Position numbers and translations under genes: made by a program
Assembly (NCBI RefSeq): GCF_010500965.1
Contig: NZ_QVMI01000007.1
Span: 62,001-126,000 of the forward strand
DNA length: 64,000 nt
Source: Bacteroides sp. 51
GTDB lineage: Bacteria > Bacteroidota > Bacteroidia > Bacteroidales > Bacteroidaceae
Direction: 5' to 3'
Shown: one piece after another, positions 1-10,240 of the stretch
How the letters are laid out: each line of letters begins with the position of its first letter
How positions within the stretch are numbered: the first letter of the stretch is position 1
Notes under the pieces: model-generated
Database searches by the model: none
What the model was told of the DNA's origin: nothing
Seen by the model: only the letters and a program-made list of their open reading frames with translations

Positions 1-535
1 CCGAATTTGTTCCTAATAAACAAACCTGATCCGATGATTCAAAGATAGAATTGAATGATGCATCTTTTATGGTATGTACAAGCTTCAACTCTTCGTTACG
101 GGAATTATAGAGATACAATTTACTCTTGACTCCGATCCATATTCCATTCTTCCCGATAGCTAAAGCTCCATTTCCTTCATCCAGAAGTGTATTGAACGTC
201 TCTTTCTTTATGTCAAACCGGATCACAGCCATTGGTGTCTGAAAATACAAATAGCCATTACCATCCCCGACAATTGTTTTGATAATTGTGCTGTTCGTGG
301 TGGTAGCATCTCCATATATTTGCTTAAATGTTTTGACTTCATTACCATCATATTTATTCAGTCCGTCCCTTGTACCAAACCATATCATGCCAAGTTCATC
401 CTGATAGGCGCAGTTTACAGTTACATGAGACAGGCCATCGTCTACCCCCAGATGTTCGAACAGGAAATTGTTCCCTGAAAGAAAAGCAGGTATTAAAAGA
501 TACGTAGTAAATAGGATTAATCGCAAAAGCTTCAT
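1..535 (-). CDS. Hybrid two-component system sensor/regulator, N-terminal part
   Basis: The frame starts at the ATG at 535-533 and runs off the left edge of the window, so only the first 178 residues are visible. They show a signal peptide (about residues 1-21) followed by two-component regulator propeller repeats, with the typical phrases DDGLSHVTVNCAYQDELGMI and WFGTRDGLNKYDG. In Bacteroidales this start belongs to hybrid two-component systems: a periplasmic propeller that binds a glycan fragment, an inner-membrane histidine kinase, a receiver and an AraC-type DNA-binding domain. The later domains lie outside the window, so the full architecture is inferred. The gene is divergent from the esterase at 804 and is the likely activator of PUL 1 (804-10083). 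Confidence 0.85.
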   Translation of the reverse strand, partial: MKLLRLILFTTYLLIPAFLSGNNFLFEHLGVDDGLSHVTVNCAYQDELGMIWFGTRDGLNKYDGNEVKTFKQIYGDATTTNSTIIKTIVGDGNGYLYFQTPMAVIRFDIKKETFNTLLDEGNGALAIGKNGIWIGVKSKLYLYNSRNEELKLVHTIKDASFNSIFESSDQVCLLGTNS

Positions 536-803
536 TGTTTAAATTCCTTTTGTTTATTCTAACGTAATATTACGCAAATAGTATTGAAAATTAGTATCGA
601 AAAATTCAATTCTATGACGACAATCGTACAATAAGCAAATAACACACTAGATATCAAACAATTACAGTTTATTACAGATTTACTTAATGTATTATAATAT
701 ATCTTATTGCGGACTTTTATTCATAAGATAAATCACCTGATTCCGTTCCTTTGCTATTGAAAAACATCGAAGTATTAAAGCTAATTTTTATTTCAATCAC
801 ATC

Positions 804-2204
804 ATGAAAAACATTCTATTATATGTTATAGCATTTGGGGTATGCATTGGGATTTCCGAAAAGAGCCAAGCAGCCATAAAACTACCCTCTTTTTTCTGTG
901 ATAATATGATTCTCCAACAAAAAACAGAAACAACGATCTGGGGGTGGTCTAAAATTAATGCAACCGTGCATATTAAAACATCATGGAACAACAAATCTTA
1001 TACAATTCGTTCGAATAGCCAAGGTAAATGGCAAACCAACATATCAACTCCTCCGGCCGGAGGTCCTTATCATATTGATATAAGTGATGGAGAAAAGCTT
1101 ACGCTTAACAATGTATTGATAGGTGAAGTATGGATATGTGCAGGACAATCCAATATGGAGATGCCTATGTATGGATATGGGAATCAACCGGTTAACCATT
1201 CATTAGATGCGATTGTAAAATCCCAGAACAGCCATATTCGCCTTTTTACAGTTGAACGTGAATATGCATCTGTTCCGCTGGATGATTGCAGAGGAAAGTG
1301 GTTGGAAGCAACTCCCGAAAATGTATCCGCATTTAGCGCTACAGCTTATTTCTTCGGACGGCTTGTGAACCAGGTTACAGATATACCCATCGGGCTTATA
1401 GTGGTTAGTTGGGGTGGTTCGAGCATTAAAGCATGGGTAGGTGAAGAAAACCTGAAGCCTTTTGGAGATAAAGTAATACCACATAAAGAGGACATGGAGA
1501 ATCCGAAGCAAAGTCCCGCTGCACTGTACAATGGTATGTTACATCCATTCTTTTGTTACGCTATACGTGGCGCTATTTGGTATCAGGGCGAAAGTGATAT
1601 AAGCAGAGCTTCTCAATACGGTAATTATATGGAAACAATGGTTAAGGATTGGCGTACGCAATGGAAGCAAGGAGATTTTCCTTTTTACTATGCACAGATA
1701 GCTCCATATAATAACAATTCCGTGCATAACTCTGCTTATTTAAGAGAAGCTCAACTGGATGCCATGAAAACGATACCTAACTCCGGCATGATCGTTTTGA
1801 TGGATTCGCACAGCCCGGATTGTATCCATCCACCTAAAAAGCAAGAAGCCGGAGAACGTTTTGCCTATTGGGCGTTGAGTGAAACATATCAGATAAAGGG
1901 CATTCCATATAAAAGTCCGGCTGTACAAAACATAAACTTTGAAAATGGCAGAGCTATAGTCACTTTCGCCAATGCCAGAGGGGGGCTTACCTCGTATGGA
2001 AAAGAAATCAAAAGTGTTCAGCTTTCCGGAGACAATAACCGTTGGTACCCAGCAACTGTCGTACTTGATGAGAACAAAATGTATGCGTTCTCTGCAAAAG
2101 TCCCTCAGCCGGTAGCTATCCGTTATGCCTTTACAGATTATGCGGAAAGCGAAATATTTGGTAACCAAGGACTCCCGGTATCGTCATTCAGAAGTAATAA
2201 ATAA
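804..2204 (+). CDS. Sialate O-acetylesterase-like carbohydrate esterase
   Basis: A 466-residue SGNH-fold esterase of the sialate O-acetylesterase family. A signal peptide covers about residues 1-24. The nucleophile motif GQSNM places the catalytic serine at residue 116, and D339-C-I-H342 supplies the distal DxxH pair. The family removes O-acetyl groups from sugars; many Bacteroidales members act on plant or bacterial polysaccharides, not sialic acid. It opens a same-strand run with GH88, a polysaccharide lyase, SusC and SusD, so it probably de-acetylates the polymer or its oligosaccharides before the lyase and GH88 act. It is paralogous to the N-terminal half of the fusion at 27795. Confidence 0.88.
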   Translation: MKNILLYVIAFGVCIGISEKSQAAIKLPSFFCDNMILQQKTETTIWGWSKINATVHIKTSWNNKSYTIRSNSQGKWQTNISTPPAGGPYHIDISDGEKLTLNNVLIGEVWICAGQSNMEMPMYGYGNQPVNHSLDAIVKSQNSHIRLFTVEREYASVPLDDCRGKWLEATPENVSAFSATAYFFGRLVNQVTDIPIGLIVVSWGGSSIKAWVGEENLKPFGDKVIPHKEDMENPKQSPAALYNGMLHPFFCYAIRGAIWYQGESDISRASQYGNYMETMVKDWRTQWKQGDFPFYYAQIAPYNNNSVHNSAYLREAQLDAMKTIPNSGMIVLMDSHSPDCIHPPKKQEAGERFAYWALSETYQIKGIPYKSPAVQNINFENGRAIVTFANARGGLTSYGKEIKSVQLSGDNNRWYPATVVLDENKMYAFSAKVPQPVAIRYAFTDYAESEIFGNQGLPVSSFRSNK

Positions 2205-2249
2205 TATCATAGGTAAAAAGATTGTTATAGGATACAACTAACTAATTAA

Positions 2250-3488
2250 ATGAATATGAAAAACTCTACATTAACATGCCTGCTATTCTCGGTTTTATGT
2301 CTAATCAGTATTACTTCCTGCAAGCAACCGGATAAGAACTTTGTGGATCAAAACATTGAATTCGCCGATACACAAATGCGCAATCTACTGTCGGCTGTCG
2401 GTGACTCGGAGAAATTACCCCGTTCAGTACTACCGTCCGGTGAATTGGATATGGTTGATATTGAAGATTGGACAAGCGGGTTCTTTCCCGGTGTTTTGTG
2501 GTATATGTACGAACTCACCAATGATGATTATTGGAAACAAGCCGCGGAGACCCAAAGTCAAAAGTTATTGCCTCTACAATATTTCACAGACCACCATGAT
2601 GTTGGTTTTATGATGTATTGCAGTTATGGAAATGGTTATCGCCTGACTCAAAACGAAGACTATAAGGGCATACTGATTAACTCGGCCAAATCTCTTTCCA
2701 CCCGTTTCAGAAAGAATGCCGGAATTATACAATCCTGGGATTTCAGTCGCTCCTGGGGTGGAGAAGCCTGGCGTTGTCCTGTAATCATCGACAATATGAT
2801 GAATCTCGAACTCTTGTTTTTCGCTTCTAAAGTAACCAACGATGACACATTCAGAAATATAGCAATCAGCCATGCAGATAGAACATTGGAGAATCATATC
2901 AGAGAAGATTACAGTAGCTACCATGTCGTTAATTACGACACCATTAGCGGACAAGCAACCGGACTAGGTACCCGGCAGGGATTTGCCGATAACTCGACTT
3001 GGGCACGCGGACAAGGCTGGAGTATTTATGGTTTCACAATGACTTATCGGGAAACCAGGAACCCTAAATATTTGGAAGCTGCCCAACGCATAGCCGACTT
3101 CTATATTCAACATCCAAACCTACCGGAAGATAAGATTCCTTACTGGGATTTCAACGTCAACGAACCAGGATATACCCCATTGTTCGGCTATGATATGAAT
3201 AAGTATAAGATTATTCCCCGCGATGTATCAGCTGCCACCATAGCTATATCCGGAATGCTCGAATTAAGCTATATTTTGGGTGAGAAAGGAAAAAAATACT
3301 ATGATTTTGCAGAAGAGGCATTGCAATCTTTGAGTAGTCATTATCTTTATAAAGGAAATCATTCATTTATCCTTGATCAATCCGTAGGAAACTTTCCCGG
3401 AGACAGCGAAATAACCGTTCCATTAATATATGCAGATTACTATTTCCTCGAAGCATTGCTCCGATACAAACAGTTGTCGGTCAAATAA
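2250..3488 (+). CDS. GH88 unsaturated glucuronyl hydrolase, lipoprotein
   Basis: A 412-residue glycoside hydrolase family 88 protein. The N-terminus (SITSC lipobox) predicts a lipoprotein. The two conserved aspartates of the family are seen as D117 in TDHHDVGF and D181 in IIDNMMNLELLF. GH88 enzymes hydrate the 4,5-unsaturated uronic acid that polysaccharide lyases leave at the non-reducing end, releasing it. The neighbouring lyase at 3499 makes that kind of product, so the two are a functional pair. ATG codons at 2250 and 2256 are both possible starts. Substrate (glycosaminoglycan, rhamnogalacturonan or an exopolysaccharide) cannot be read from sequence alone. Confidence 0.92.
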   Translation: MNMKNSTLTCLLFSVLCLISITSCKQPDKNFVDQNIEFADTQMRNLLSAVGDSEKLPRSVLPSGELDMVDIEDWTSGFFPGVLWYMYELTNDDYWKQAAETQSQKLLPLQYFTDHHDVGFMMYCSYGNGYRLTQNEDYKGILINSAKSLSTRFRKNAGIIQSWDFSRSWGGEAWRCPVIIDNMMNLELLFFASKVTNDDTFRNIAISHADRTLENHIREDYSSYHVVNYDTISGQATGLGTRQGFADNSTWARGQGWSIYGFTMTYRETRNPKYLEAAQRIADFYIQHPNLPEDKIPYWDFNVNEPGYTPLFGYDMNKYKIIPRDVSAATIAISGMLELSYILGEKGKKYYDFAEEALQSLSSHYLYKGNHSFILDQSVGNFPGDSEITVPLIYADYYFLEALLRYKQLSVK

Positions 3489-3498
3489 AAAAACGAAT

Positions 3499-5445
3499 AT
3501 GAAAAACACCTCCTTTACATTACTCTTTATCTGGCTGATATATCCCTTATCCAATGCAATGGGATATACCGAACGCAATCTTCTGCAAAAAGAAGCAGGC
3601 AGCATAGAGGTTCTGAAAGAAATACTTCTATCGAACCAACAATGGGTTTCCTACCCGAAGTATAACGACCGGAAGGCTTGGGATGATTTTCTCGGAGAGT
3701 ATAAAGAAGAGTATATCCGGGAAGGAGAAGAGTTACTCAACTATCAATGGAAACTCATTACTGCCATGGATTACCTTGAATTTCAACGTAGCGGTTCGCG
3801 CGATGCTATGCAAGTTCCCTTCGGACTGAATAACCATACTATATCAAAGCTCGTAATCGCAGAGCTGGCCGAAGGTAAAGGACGCTTTATCGACCAAATC
3901 ATCAATGGTGTTTTTCAGTATTGCGAAATGACTACATGGGCGGTATCCGCACACCTGAATATGCAGAAGAATAATAAGGTCATGCCGGATTTTAGGGAAA
4001 ACATCATTGATATACAGGTTGCCGACCTGGGCGCTTTCCTATCATGGATATATTATTTTCTACATGAAGAATTTGATAAAGTAAACCCGGCAATTTCTCC
4101 ATACCTGAAATCTGAGATCAAAAGACGGATTTTAGACAGATACATGCAGGAACCCAGTTTCTGGTGGATGTCATTCAACACTAAACCGGGTGGACTGATC
4201 AATAACTGGAATATCTGGACTAACTTCAATGTATTGCAGTGCTATCTGTTGATGGAGGAAGATAAAGAGAAACTCTCCCAAGCCGTGTGGCGTTCCATAC
4301 AATCCGTAGATAAGTTCATTAATTACAATAAAGATGACGGAGCATGTGAAGAAGGTCCAGGATATTGGGGACATGCCGCAGGCAAACTATTCGATTATCT
4401 CGAACTACTTTCTTCTGCTACACAGGGACGAATTAATTTATTCGATAAGCCGCTGATTAAAAATATGGCTGAATATATTGCCAACTCATATATTGGCAAA
4501 GGGTGGATCGTTAACTTCTCGGATGCATCGGCACGGACTTCGCCCGACAACTTCCTCTTATATACATTCGGCAAAGCAGTTGGCAGTACATATATGGTAG
4601 ATATGAGCATCGCAAGATACAATTCCAAAGAGGCGATAATGCCATCCGGCAAACGACAATGCGTTGATTTATACAGAGCACTGCGTAATCAAACCTGTTA
4701 CCGGCAACTAAGAACAGGTCACGCGATACATCGCTATAAGCCTTATATGGCATATCCGGATTCGGAAGTTTGTTTCATGTCCAACAAGAACGCATTTTTT
4801 GTAGCTGCCAAGGGTGGACACAATGATGAAAGTCATAACCATAACGATATTGGCACCTTCAATTTGTATATAGATAGTATTCCCATCATTATTGATGCCG
4901 GAGTAGGTACATATACACGCCAAACATTCGACTCTAACCGATATGGCAATTGGGGCATGCAAAGCAATTATCATAACCTTCCCATAATCAACGGTATCGG
5001 GCAAAAAGAAGGAAAAGAGTTTCATGCACAACAAGTCGTGTTCAATGAAAAAGCAAAGAGTTTCTCCATGGACATTTCCAAAGCCTACCCCACCGAAGCC
5101 GGTGTAAACAAATGGATTCGGAGTTACACGTTGAAAAATGACAAGTTGATTATATCCGACACATACGATTTATTGGAAACTAAAGAGAAAAACCAAATAA
5201 ATTTTATGACATGGGGAGCCATTGACCTCACTATGCCCGGTCGGATAATCATTAATACCAAAGGACAAAAAGCATTGTTGGAGTATGATATGAATAAACT
5301 TATGCCATCATTAGAAGAAATAGAGCTTACAGACCCTAAGTTCACTTCCGTATGGGGAGACTGCGTTTACAGAATATCTCTAACCGCAAAAGAAACAGCA
5401 AATAAAGGATCCTATCATTATACAATTTCTAAATGGAGGAATTAA
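3499..5445 (+). CDS. Heparinase II/III-family polysaccharide lyase
   Basis: A 648-residue lyase of the heparinase II/III type. I chose the ATG at 3499 because it begins a clear signal peptide (MKNTSFTLLFIWLIYPLSNA); an upstream in-frame start at 3430 would overlap GH88. The N-terminal two-thirds is the alpha-toroid with the conserved N235-N-W237 region. The C-terminal beta-sheet domain carries the histidine-rich motif GGHNDESHNHND at about 439-450 and a DAGVGTY segment, both typical. Such enzymes cleave uronic-acid-containing polymers by beta-elimination. Possible CAZy families include PL33, PL12 and PL21; I cannot decide between them. It works with the GH88 just upstream (10 nt apart). Confidence 0.85.
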   Translation: MKNTSFTLLFIWLIYPLSNAMGYTERNLLQKEAGSIEVLKEILLSNQQWVSYPKYNDRKAWDDFLGEYKEEYIREGEELLNYQWKLITAMDYLEFQRSGSRDAMQVPFGLNNHTISKLVIAELAEGKGRFIDQIINGVFQYCEMTTWAVSAHLNMQKNNKVMPDFRENIIDIQVADLGAFLSWIYYFLHEEFDKVNPAISPYLKSEIKRRILDRYMQEPSFWWMSFNTKPGGLINNWNIWTNFNVLQCYLLMEEDKEKLSQAVWRSIQSVDKFINYNKDDGACEEGPGYWGHAAGKLFDYLELLSSATQGRINLFDKPLIKNMAEYIANSYIGKGWIVNFSDASARTSPDNFLLYTFGKAVGSTYMVDMSIARYNSKEAIMPSGKRQCVDLYRALRNQTCYRQLRTGHAIHRYKPYMAYPDSEVCFMSNKNAFFVAAKGGHNDESHNHNDIGTFNLYIDSIPIIIDAGVGTYTRQTFDSNRYGNWGMQSNYHNLPIINGIGQKEGKEFHAQQVVFNEKAKSFSMDISKAYPTEAGVNKWIRSYTLKNDKLIISDTYDLLETKEKNQINFMTWGAIDLTMPGRIIINTKGQKALLEYDMNKLMPSLEEIELTDPKFTSVWGDCVYRISLTAKETANKGSYHYTISKWRN

Positions 5446-5495
5446 AACAATGTGAGTGACACATCATTTATTACCTCAAATTAATCTTTTAATAT

Positions 5496-8400
5496 ATGAA
5501 AAATGTAACATTAACTAATCTGGGAAAAAATGCAGCCTGTATTTTCCTGTTCCTGCTATTGTTTATCGGGAATAATCCGCTATCAGCACAAACTGCTTCC
5601 GGAGGAAAAAACATTACAGGAGTGATAACTGACGAAAACGGAGAACCGCTGATTGGGGCGAATATTATTGTAAAGAGTGCTTCCTCTGTGGGTACAATAA
5701 CTGATATAGATGGCAAGTTCTCATTAAATGTACCTTCGAAAGGAACACTACTTATATCTTACACCGGATACACGAATAAAGAAGTTCCGGTTGACACAAG
5801 AAACCATTATCTCATTACACTGGCCGAAGACCAGACTGTTCTGGATGAAGTGGTAGTAGTAGGTTATGGAGTTATGAAGAAAAGCGATGTAATCAGTTCT
5901 GTAACTTCTGTAAAAGCAGCTGAAATGAAGAAAGCAGTAACGCTCGATATTGGTGAAATGTTGAGAGGAAAGGCGGCGGGAGTACAAATTACAACAAGCT
6001 ATGCCGGTCCTGGTGGCGGTTCTGACATTCAAATCAGAGGAGTAAACTCTATATCGGGAGGTACGGCTCCTATTATCATCGCAGATGGTGTAACCGTTGG
6101 CTCTATTAACGATGTGAATGCAAGTGACATTGAATCAGTAGAAGTACTAAAAGATGCAGCTGCACAATCCATATATGGAGCGCGGGCAGCAAATGGTGTT
6201 GTCCTTATCACTACCAAACGTGGAGCAGCGGGAAAAACATCTGTAAATTATGACGGTTTTTATGGATTCCAGGATGTGAAGCGGAATTTTGAAGTGTACA
6301 CTCCGGAAGAATTCATGCAATATAAAAGGGAGGCCTACCGTACGACAAACGGAGGCGTATATGGAGATGACGCGGATGTATTTACTCCATTGGAATTGCA
6401 ATCTATTGAAAATGGAGATTTTATCGACTGGCAAAAGGAATTACTACGCACAGGAACAATCCAAAAGCATAACGTCAGCGTTACGTCCGGTGGTGAAAAG
6501 ACTAAGATATTCACCAGTCTGAGTTACGAAGACCAAAAAGGAGTTGTACGCAAAACTGATTTCAAAAAATATCAGGTACGCTTCAACTTAGATCAAATTA
6601 TAAGTTCATGGCTTACATTCGGGCTTAATGCCAATTTGAGTTTTTCAGAGGCGAATGATCCGGGCATGTCGGGTATATTGATTGATGCCGTAACCTGCTC
6701 TCCTTTAGGGAAAGTATATGATGAGGAAGGGAATCTGAATATGCATCCAACCGGATTGCAAGAGAACTGGAATCCCCTGGTAAACCTGAACGAAAGAACT
6801 TCGCTGAAGAAGAACCGAACAGACTTAGTGAATGTATTCTTTGATATTAAACCATTCAAAGGTTTGAACTACCGTTTAAATCTCAGCAGAAGAAGCTGGA
6901 ATTATAAACAGGAAAACTATAACACTGCAAACTCTGAAGCAGGAGTTGCCACAGGAAAAGGAAGCGGAAGCCTGACCAACAGAGATGGTTCGGAATGGAC
7001 ATTAGATAACATCTTGTCTTACGAGAATTCGTTCGGTAAAAACAATATCTCTGCTACTTTTATACAAAGTTGGAATGAGAAAAGACAGCACTCCGATGTC
7101 CTGTCAGCTTCACTAATACCGAATGACATGTTGCATATTTACGGTTTTGAATCGGCCGAGAAACTAGGTGTTACACTTGATGCCTATAAACGCCGACTGA
7201 TATCAACTGCTTTAAGAGTGCAATACAATTATGCATCAAAATACTATGTGTCGCTAAGTGGTCGCCGGGATGGTTCTTCGGTTTTCGGAGCCAACGAAAA
7301 ATGGGGTGTATTCCCAGCTGCTGCTATTGGGTGGAATGCTTATATGGAACCCTTCCTGCAACAATACAAATGGCTAACCAACCTCAAACTAAGGGCAAGT
7401 TATGGTAGTGTGGGAAATGAAGCTATTGCTCCGTATGGAAGTATAGCCTCAGCCGATAGACTAGACTATTATGCTGCCGGCCAAATGTCGGGCTATGCTC
7501 CGGGAACATACCTTTCCAATCCAAACCTGAAATGGGAAACATCAACAACCTTGAATGGTGCCCTGGATTTTGGTTTCTTCAATAACCGGATCTCCGGAAC
7601 GATAGAGTTTTATAAAACCAACACCACCGATTTGCTGGTCAACCGTTCCATAAATTCTTCAACCGGATATACAACCATGAAAGATAATATCGGGGAAATA
7701 GAAAATAAAGGAATAGAATTGCAAATGAATGGTGTGTTGGTAAAAAACAGAGATTTAACCATACAAGCCGGATTTACATTCTTCAAGAACAAAAATAAGA
7801 TAGTGAAACTGTTCGGAGATCTGGATGGAGATGGAGTGGAAGACGACTACCCGGCAAACAGCTGGTTCATTGGCCAACCCATAAGTGTATTCTACTCGTA
7901 CGAAGCAATAGGTATCTGGCAGGAAAGTGAAAAAGACGATATACCTAAATCAGCCCAACCTACAGCCGAACCTGGTCATATAAAGTTACACGACAGAGAC
8001 GGAAATGGAAAACTGGATGATGAAGACAAAGTGATCACTTCCAGGCTACCTAAATGGAATGGTTCCTTCAATCTGAGCGCCGAGTATAAAGGCTTTGACT
8101 TTTCGGCCGATCTGTATACGGTACAGGGAATTCTGAAGTCAAATCCATTCCTGTATGATTTCTCATATGGTGGTAACCTGCGAGCTGTTTTCAATGGGAT
8201 AAAAGTAGACTACTGGACACCGGAAAATCCAACGGCCAAATTTCCTCGTCCAACAACAAATGGAGCAACAGACCTGGGACCTATATCCCGCCAGGATGCC
8301 TCTTATTTCAGATTGCAGAATATAACATTAGGATACAACTTCCAGAAAAACGTGCTTTCAAAATTAAGATTGCAGAAACTAAGGCTTTATGTAACAGGAC

Positions 8401-8507
8401 AAAACCTGTGGACATCCACAGACTTCGAGGCATACAGCCCTGAGCAGCCCGCCGACTCTTATCCCGAAGCTCGTTCACTAAGTTTTGGTGTTCAATTAGG
8501 TTTTTAA
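5496..8507 (+). CDS. SusC-like TonB-dependent outer-membrane transporter (PUL 1)
   Basis: A 1003-residue SusC/RagA family protein. A signal peptide covers about residues 1-32. A carboxypeptidase-regulatory-like domain follows (GVITDENGEPLIGANIIV), then the DEVVVVGYG motif, a plug domain and a 22-stranded barrel ending in FGVQLGF. It imports oligosaccharides through the outer membrane using TonB energy and forms a pair with SusD at 8536. There is no STN domain, which agrees with control by the divergent two-component sensor and not by a sigma/anti-sigma pair. Confidence 0.95.
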   Translation: MKNVTLTNLGKNAACIFLFLLLFIGNNPLSAQTASGGKNITGVITDENGEPLIGANIIVKSASSVGTITDIDGKFSLNVPSKGTLLISYTGYTNKEVPVDTRNHYLITLAEDQTVLDEVVVVGYGVMKKSDVISSVTSVKAAEMKKAVTLDIGEMLRGKAAGVQITTSYAGPGGGSDIQIRGVNSISGGTAPIIIADGVTVGSINDVNASDIESVEVLKDAAAQSIYGARAANGVVLITTKRGAAGKTSVNYDGFYGFQDVKRNFEVYTPEEFMQYKREAYRTTNGGVYGDDADVFTPLELQSIENGDFIDWQKELLRTGTIQKHNVSVTSGGEKTKIFTSLSYEDQKGVVRKTDFKKYQVRFNLDQIISSWLTFGLNANLSFSEANDPGMSGILIDAVTCSPLGKVYDEEGNLNMHPTGLQENWNPLVNLNERTSLKKNRTDLVNVFFDIKPFKGLNYRLNLSRRSWNYKQENYNTANSEAGVATGKGSGSLTNRDGSEWTLDNILSYENSFGKNNISATFIQSWNEKRQHSDVLSASLIPNDMLHIYGFESAEKLGVTLDAYKRRLISTALRVQYNYASKYYVSLSGRRDGSSVFGANEKWGVFPAAAIGWNAYMEPFLQQYKWLTNLKLRASYGSVGNEAIAPYGSIASADRLDYYAAGQMSGYAPGTYLSNPNLKWETSTTLNGALDFGFFNNRISGTIEFYKTNTTDLLVNRSINSSTGYTTMKDNIGEIENKGIELQMNGVLVKNRDLTIQAGFTFFKNKNKIVKLFGDLDGDGVEDDYPANSWFIGQPISVFYSYEAIGIWQESEKDDIPKSAQPTAEPGHIKLHDRDGNGKLDDEDKVITSRLPKWNGSFNLSAEYKGFDFSADLYTVQGILKSNPFLYDFSYGGNLRAVFNGIKVDYWTPENPTAKFPRPTTNGATDLGPISRQDASYFRLQNITLGYNFQKNVLSKLRLQKLRLYVTGQNLWTSTDFEAYSPEQPADSYPEARSLSFGVQLGF

Positions 8508-8535
8508 AATCATAAAATCATAAAAACATAGAAAT

Positions 8536-10083
8536 ATGAAAAAATATATATTACTTCTAATTAGTTCTTTAATTTTAGTGACGTCATGCGAGTCATGGCT
8601 CGAAGAAGAGCAATTCAATAAGGTAAACAATGAGGCTCTTTACAAAAATGAAGATGGTTTAACCGTTGCACTGAACGGACTATATAGCTTGACCAGGACA
8701 TTTTTCACCTTTGCCCTGAGCGATAGTTACCAAGGTATATACTGGTTTTATTGTGCCGATGATTTATCATTAGTACGAACCAAAAACGAATGGTATATAT
8801 ACAGAGCAGGTATGGTGCCGGACAAAATGCCAACCGAGATTTGGAATCGCCCTTATCAGATGATAGACCGGGCTTCGGCAATTATCACGTCGGCACCCAA
8901 AATAGAAATGAGTACGGATAATAAAAACAGGATTGTATCAGAAGCCAGAGTAATAAGGGCATGGTCTTATATACGTTTGCTAAACACTTACGACAATATA
9001 TTATTGGATACCATACCGACAACTCCTGAAAACGCTTTTGGCCCTGTTGAATATAAACCGGCGATAAAAACAGATGTATTGAAATTGATCAACTCTGATC
9101 TGGACTTTGCGATTAAGAATCTGGCTTATAAAGTAGATCCGGGAATCATAGGAAAAGGTTTGGCTAGACAGCTACGTGCAGAATCGGCCATGTTAGGAGA
9201 GGATTACACCATGGCAGCATTGCAGTGCGACTCTATCGCTGAATATAGTGGACATGGACTGGTGCCGATAAACGAAGTATTTGGAGATAACGTCAATCAT
9301 AAAGAAACCCTTTTCGCATGGCAGTATGATGAACTTTCCGGTGGTAGTTCGGACAAAGCCGGTGGCACAGGCAATCAGTACGGAGGATGTTTCACAGCCC
9401 GTTTTTATATGCTAAGGGTTGCCGGAGATACACAAGCTCCTATTTTAGAGTCTGTAGAATATGGAGGTAATTCACTGGGTTGGTGTTATCCCAATTCATA
9501 TTTGAGGTCGCTCTATGATGAAGATGTAGATCAACGGATGACACATTATTTCTATCCGGACGAACTTTATGCCAACAATCCAAAATCAAAGTATTACGGA
9601 CAGAAGTTACCTGGTAATCCCCCCTACTCTACACAACTTATGCAGTATGCATGGAGTCTGAAAAAGTATCACGATAATAGCAAAGTACCTACAACTGCCA
9701 GATCCTACAAGCCGCTGGTTTCATATAGATATGCAGAAACTTGTCTGTTAGGAGCGGAGGCACATTGGCGGAATGGTAATACGGGAAAGGCGCTGGAATA
9801 CCTCAATGCGGTACGCAAAAGAGCCGGGTTGGATAACGAAACAACGATTGACTTACAAAAAGTCATGGATGAAGATGCCCGTGAATTGTGTTTTGAAGGA
9901 AAACGCTGGTTCTTCCTGAAACGAATCGGAAAATTGGTAGAACAAGTAAATAAATATCACCAGATTGGTAGTACAACTTCAAGTATTGTACCCTTCCCAA
10001 TGAAGGATTATATGGTGAGATGGCCTATTCCACAATCGCAGATTAATGTAATGGGAACATTCCCACAAAATCCGGAATATTAA
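8536..10083 (+). CDS. SusD-like glycan-binding lipoprotein (PUL 1)
   Basis: A 515-residue RagB/SusD protein. The lipobox LVTSC places the lipidated cysteine at residue 18. The N-terminal SusD-like segment (KNEDGLTVALNGLYSL) and the C-terminal RagB segment (AEAHWRNG, ALEYLNAVRKRAGL, RELCFEGKRWFFLKR) are typical. It caps the SusC barrel at 5496 and binds glycan at the cell surface. It is the last gene of PUL 1 on this strand. Confidence 0.95.
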   Translation: MKKYILLLISSLILVTSCESWLEEEQFNKVNNEALYKNEDGLTVALNGLYSLTRTFFTFALSDSYQGIYWFYCADDLSLVRTKNEWYIYRAGMVPDKMPTEIWNRPYQMIDRASAIITSAPKIEMSTDNKNRIVSEARVIRAWSYIRLLNTYDNILLDTIPTTPENAFGPVEYKPAIKTDVLKLINSDLDFAIKNLAYKVDPGIIGKGLARQLRAESAMLGEDYTMAALQCDSIAEYSGHGLVPINEVFGDNVNHKETLFAWQYDELSGGSSDKAGGTGNQYGGCFTARFYMLRVAGDTQAPILESVEYGGNSLGWCYPNSYLRSLYDEDVDQRMTHYFYPDELYANNPKSKYYGQKLPGNPPYSTQLMQYAWSLKKYHDNSKVPTTARSYKPLVSYRYAETCLLGAEAHWRNGNTGKALEYLNAVRKRAGLDNETTIDLQKVMDEDARELCFEGKRWFFLKRIGKLVEQVNKYHQIGSTTSSIVPFPMKDYMVRWPIPQSQINVMGTFPQNPEY

Positions 10084-10102
10084 AACTTAGAGATAATTAT
10101 TA

Positions 10103-10150
10103 AAGAGAGAGGGGTGTATCACAAGTTGATAACATCTCTCTCTTCCGTTT
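10103..10150 (+). terminator. Probable terminator after PUL 1
   Basis: A 9-bp stem of AAGAGAGAG (10103-10111) pairs with CTCTCTCTT (10136-10144), with an imperfect inner stem and a short T-rich tail. It lies 20 nt after the SusD stop. The T-run is weak, so the call is moderate. Confidence 0.5.
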
Positions 10151-10240
10151 AAATGTAAAATTCTCAGGATACTATGATAACACAACCAGGGTAGTATGTA
10201 TGGTAAGAGTCCTTGGGTAGTATGGTAGCGGTGCCAGGGT

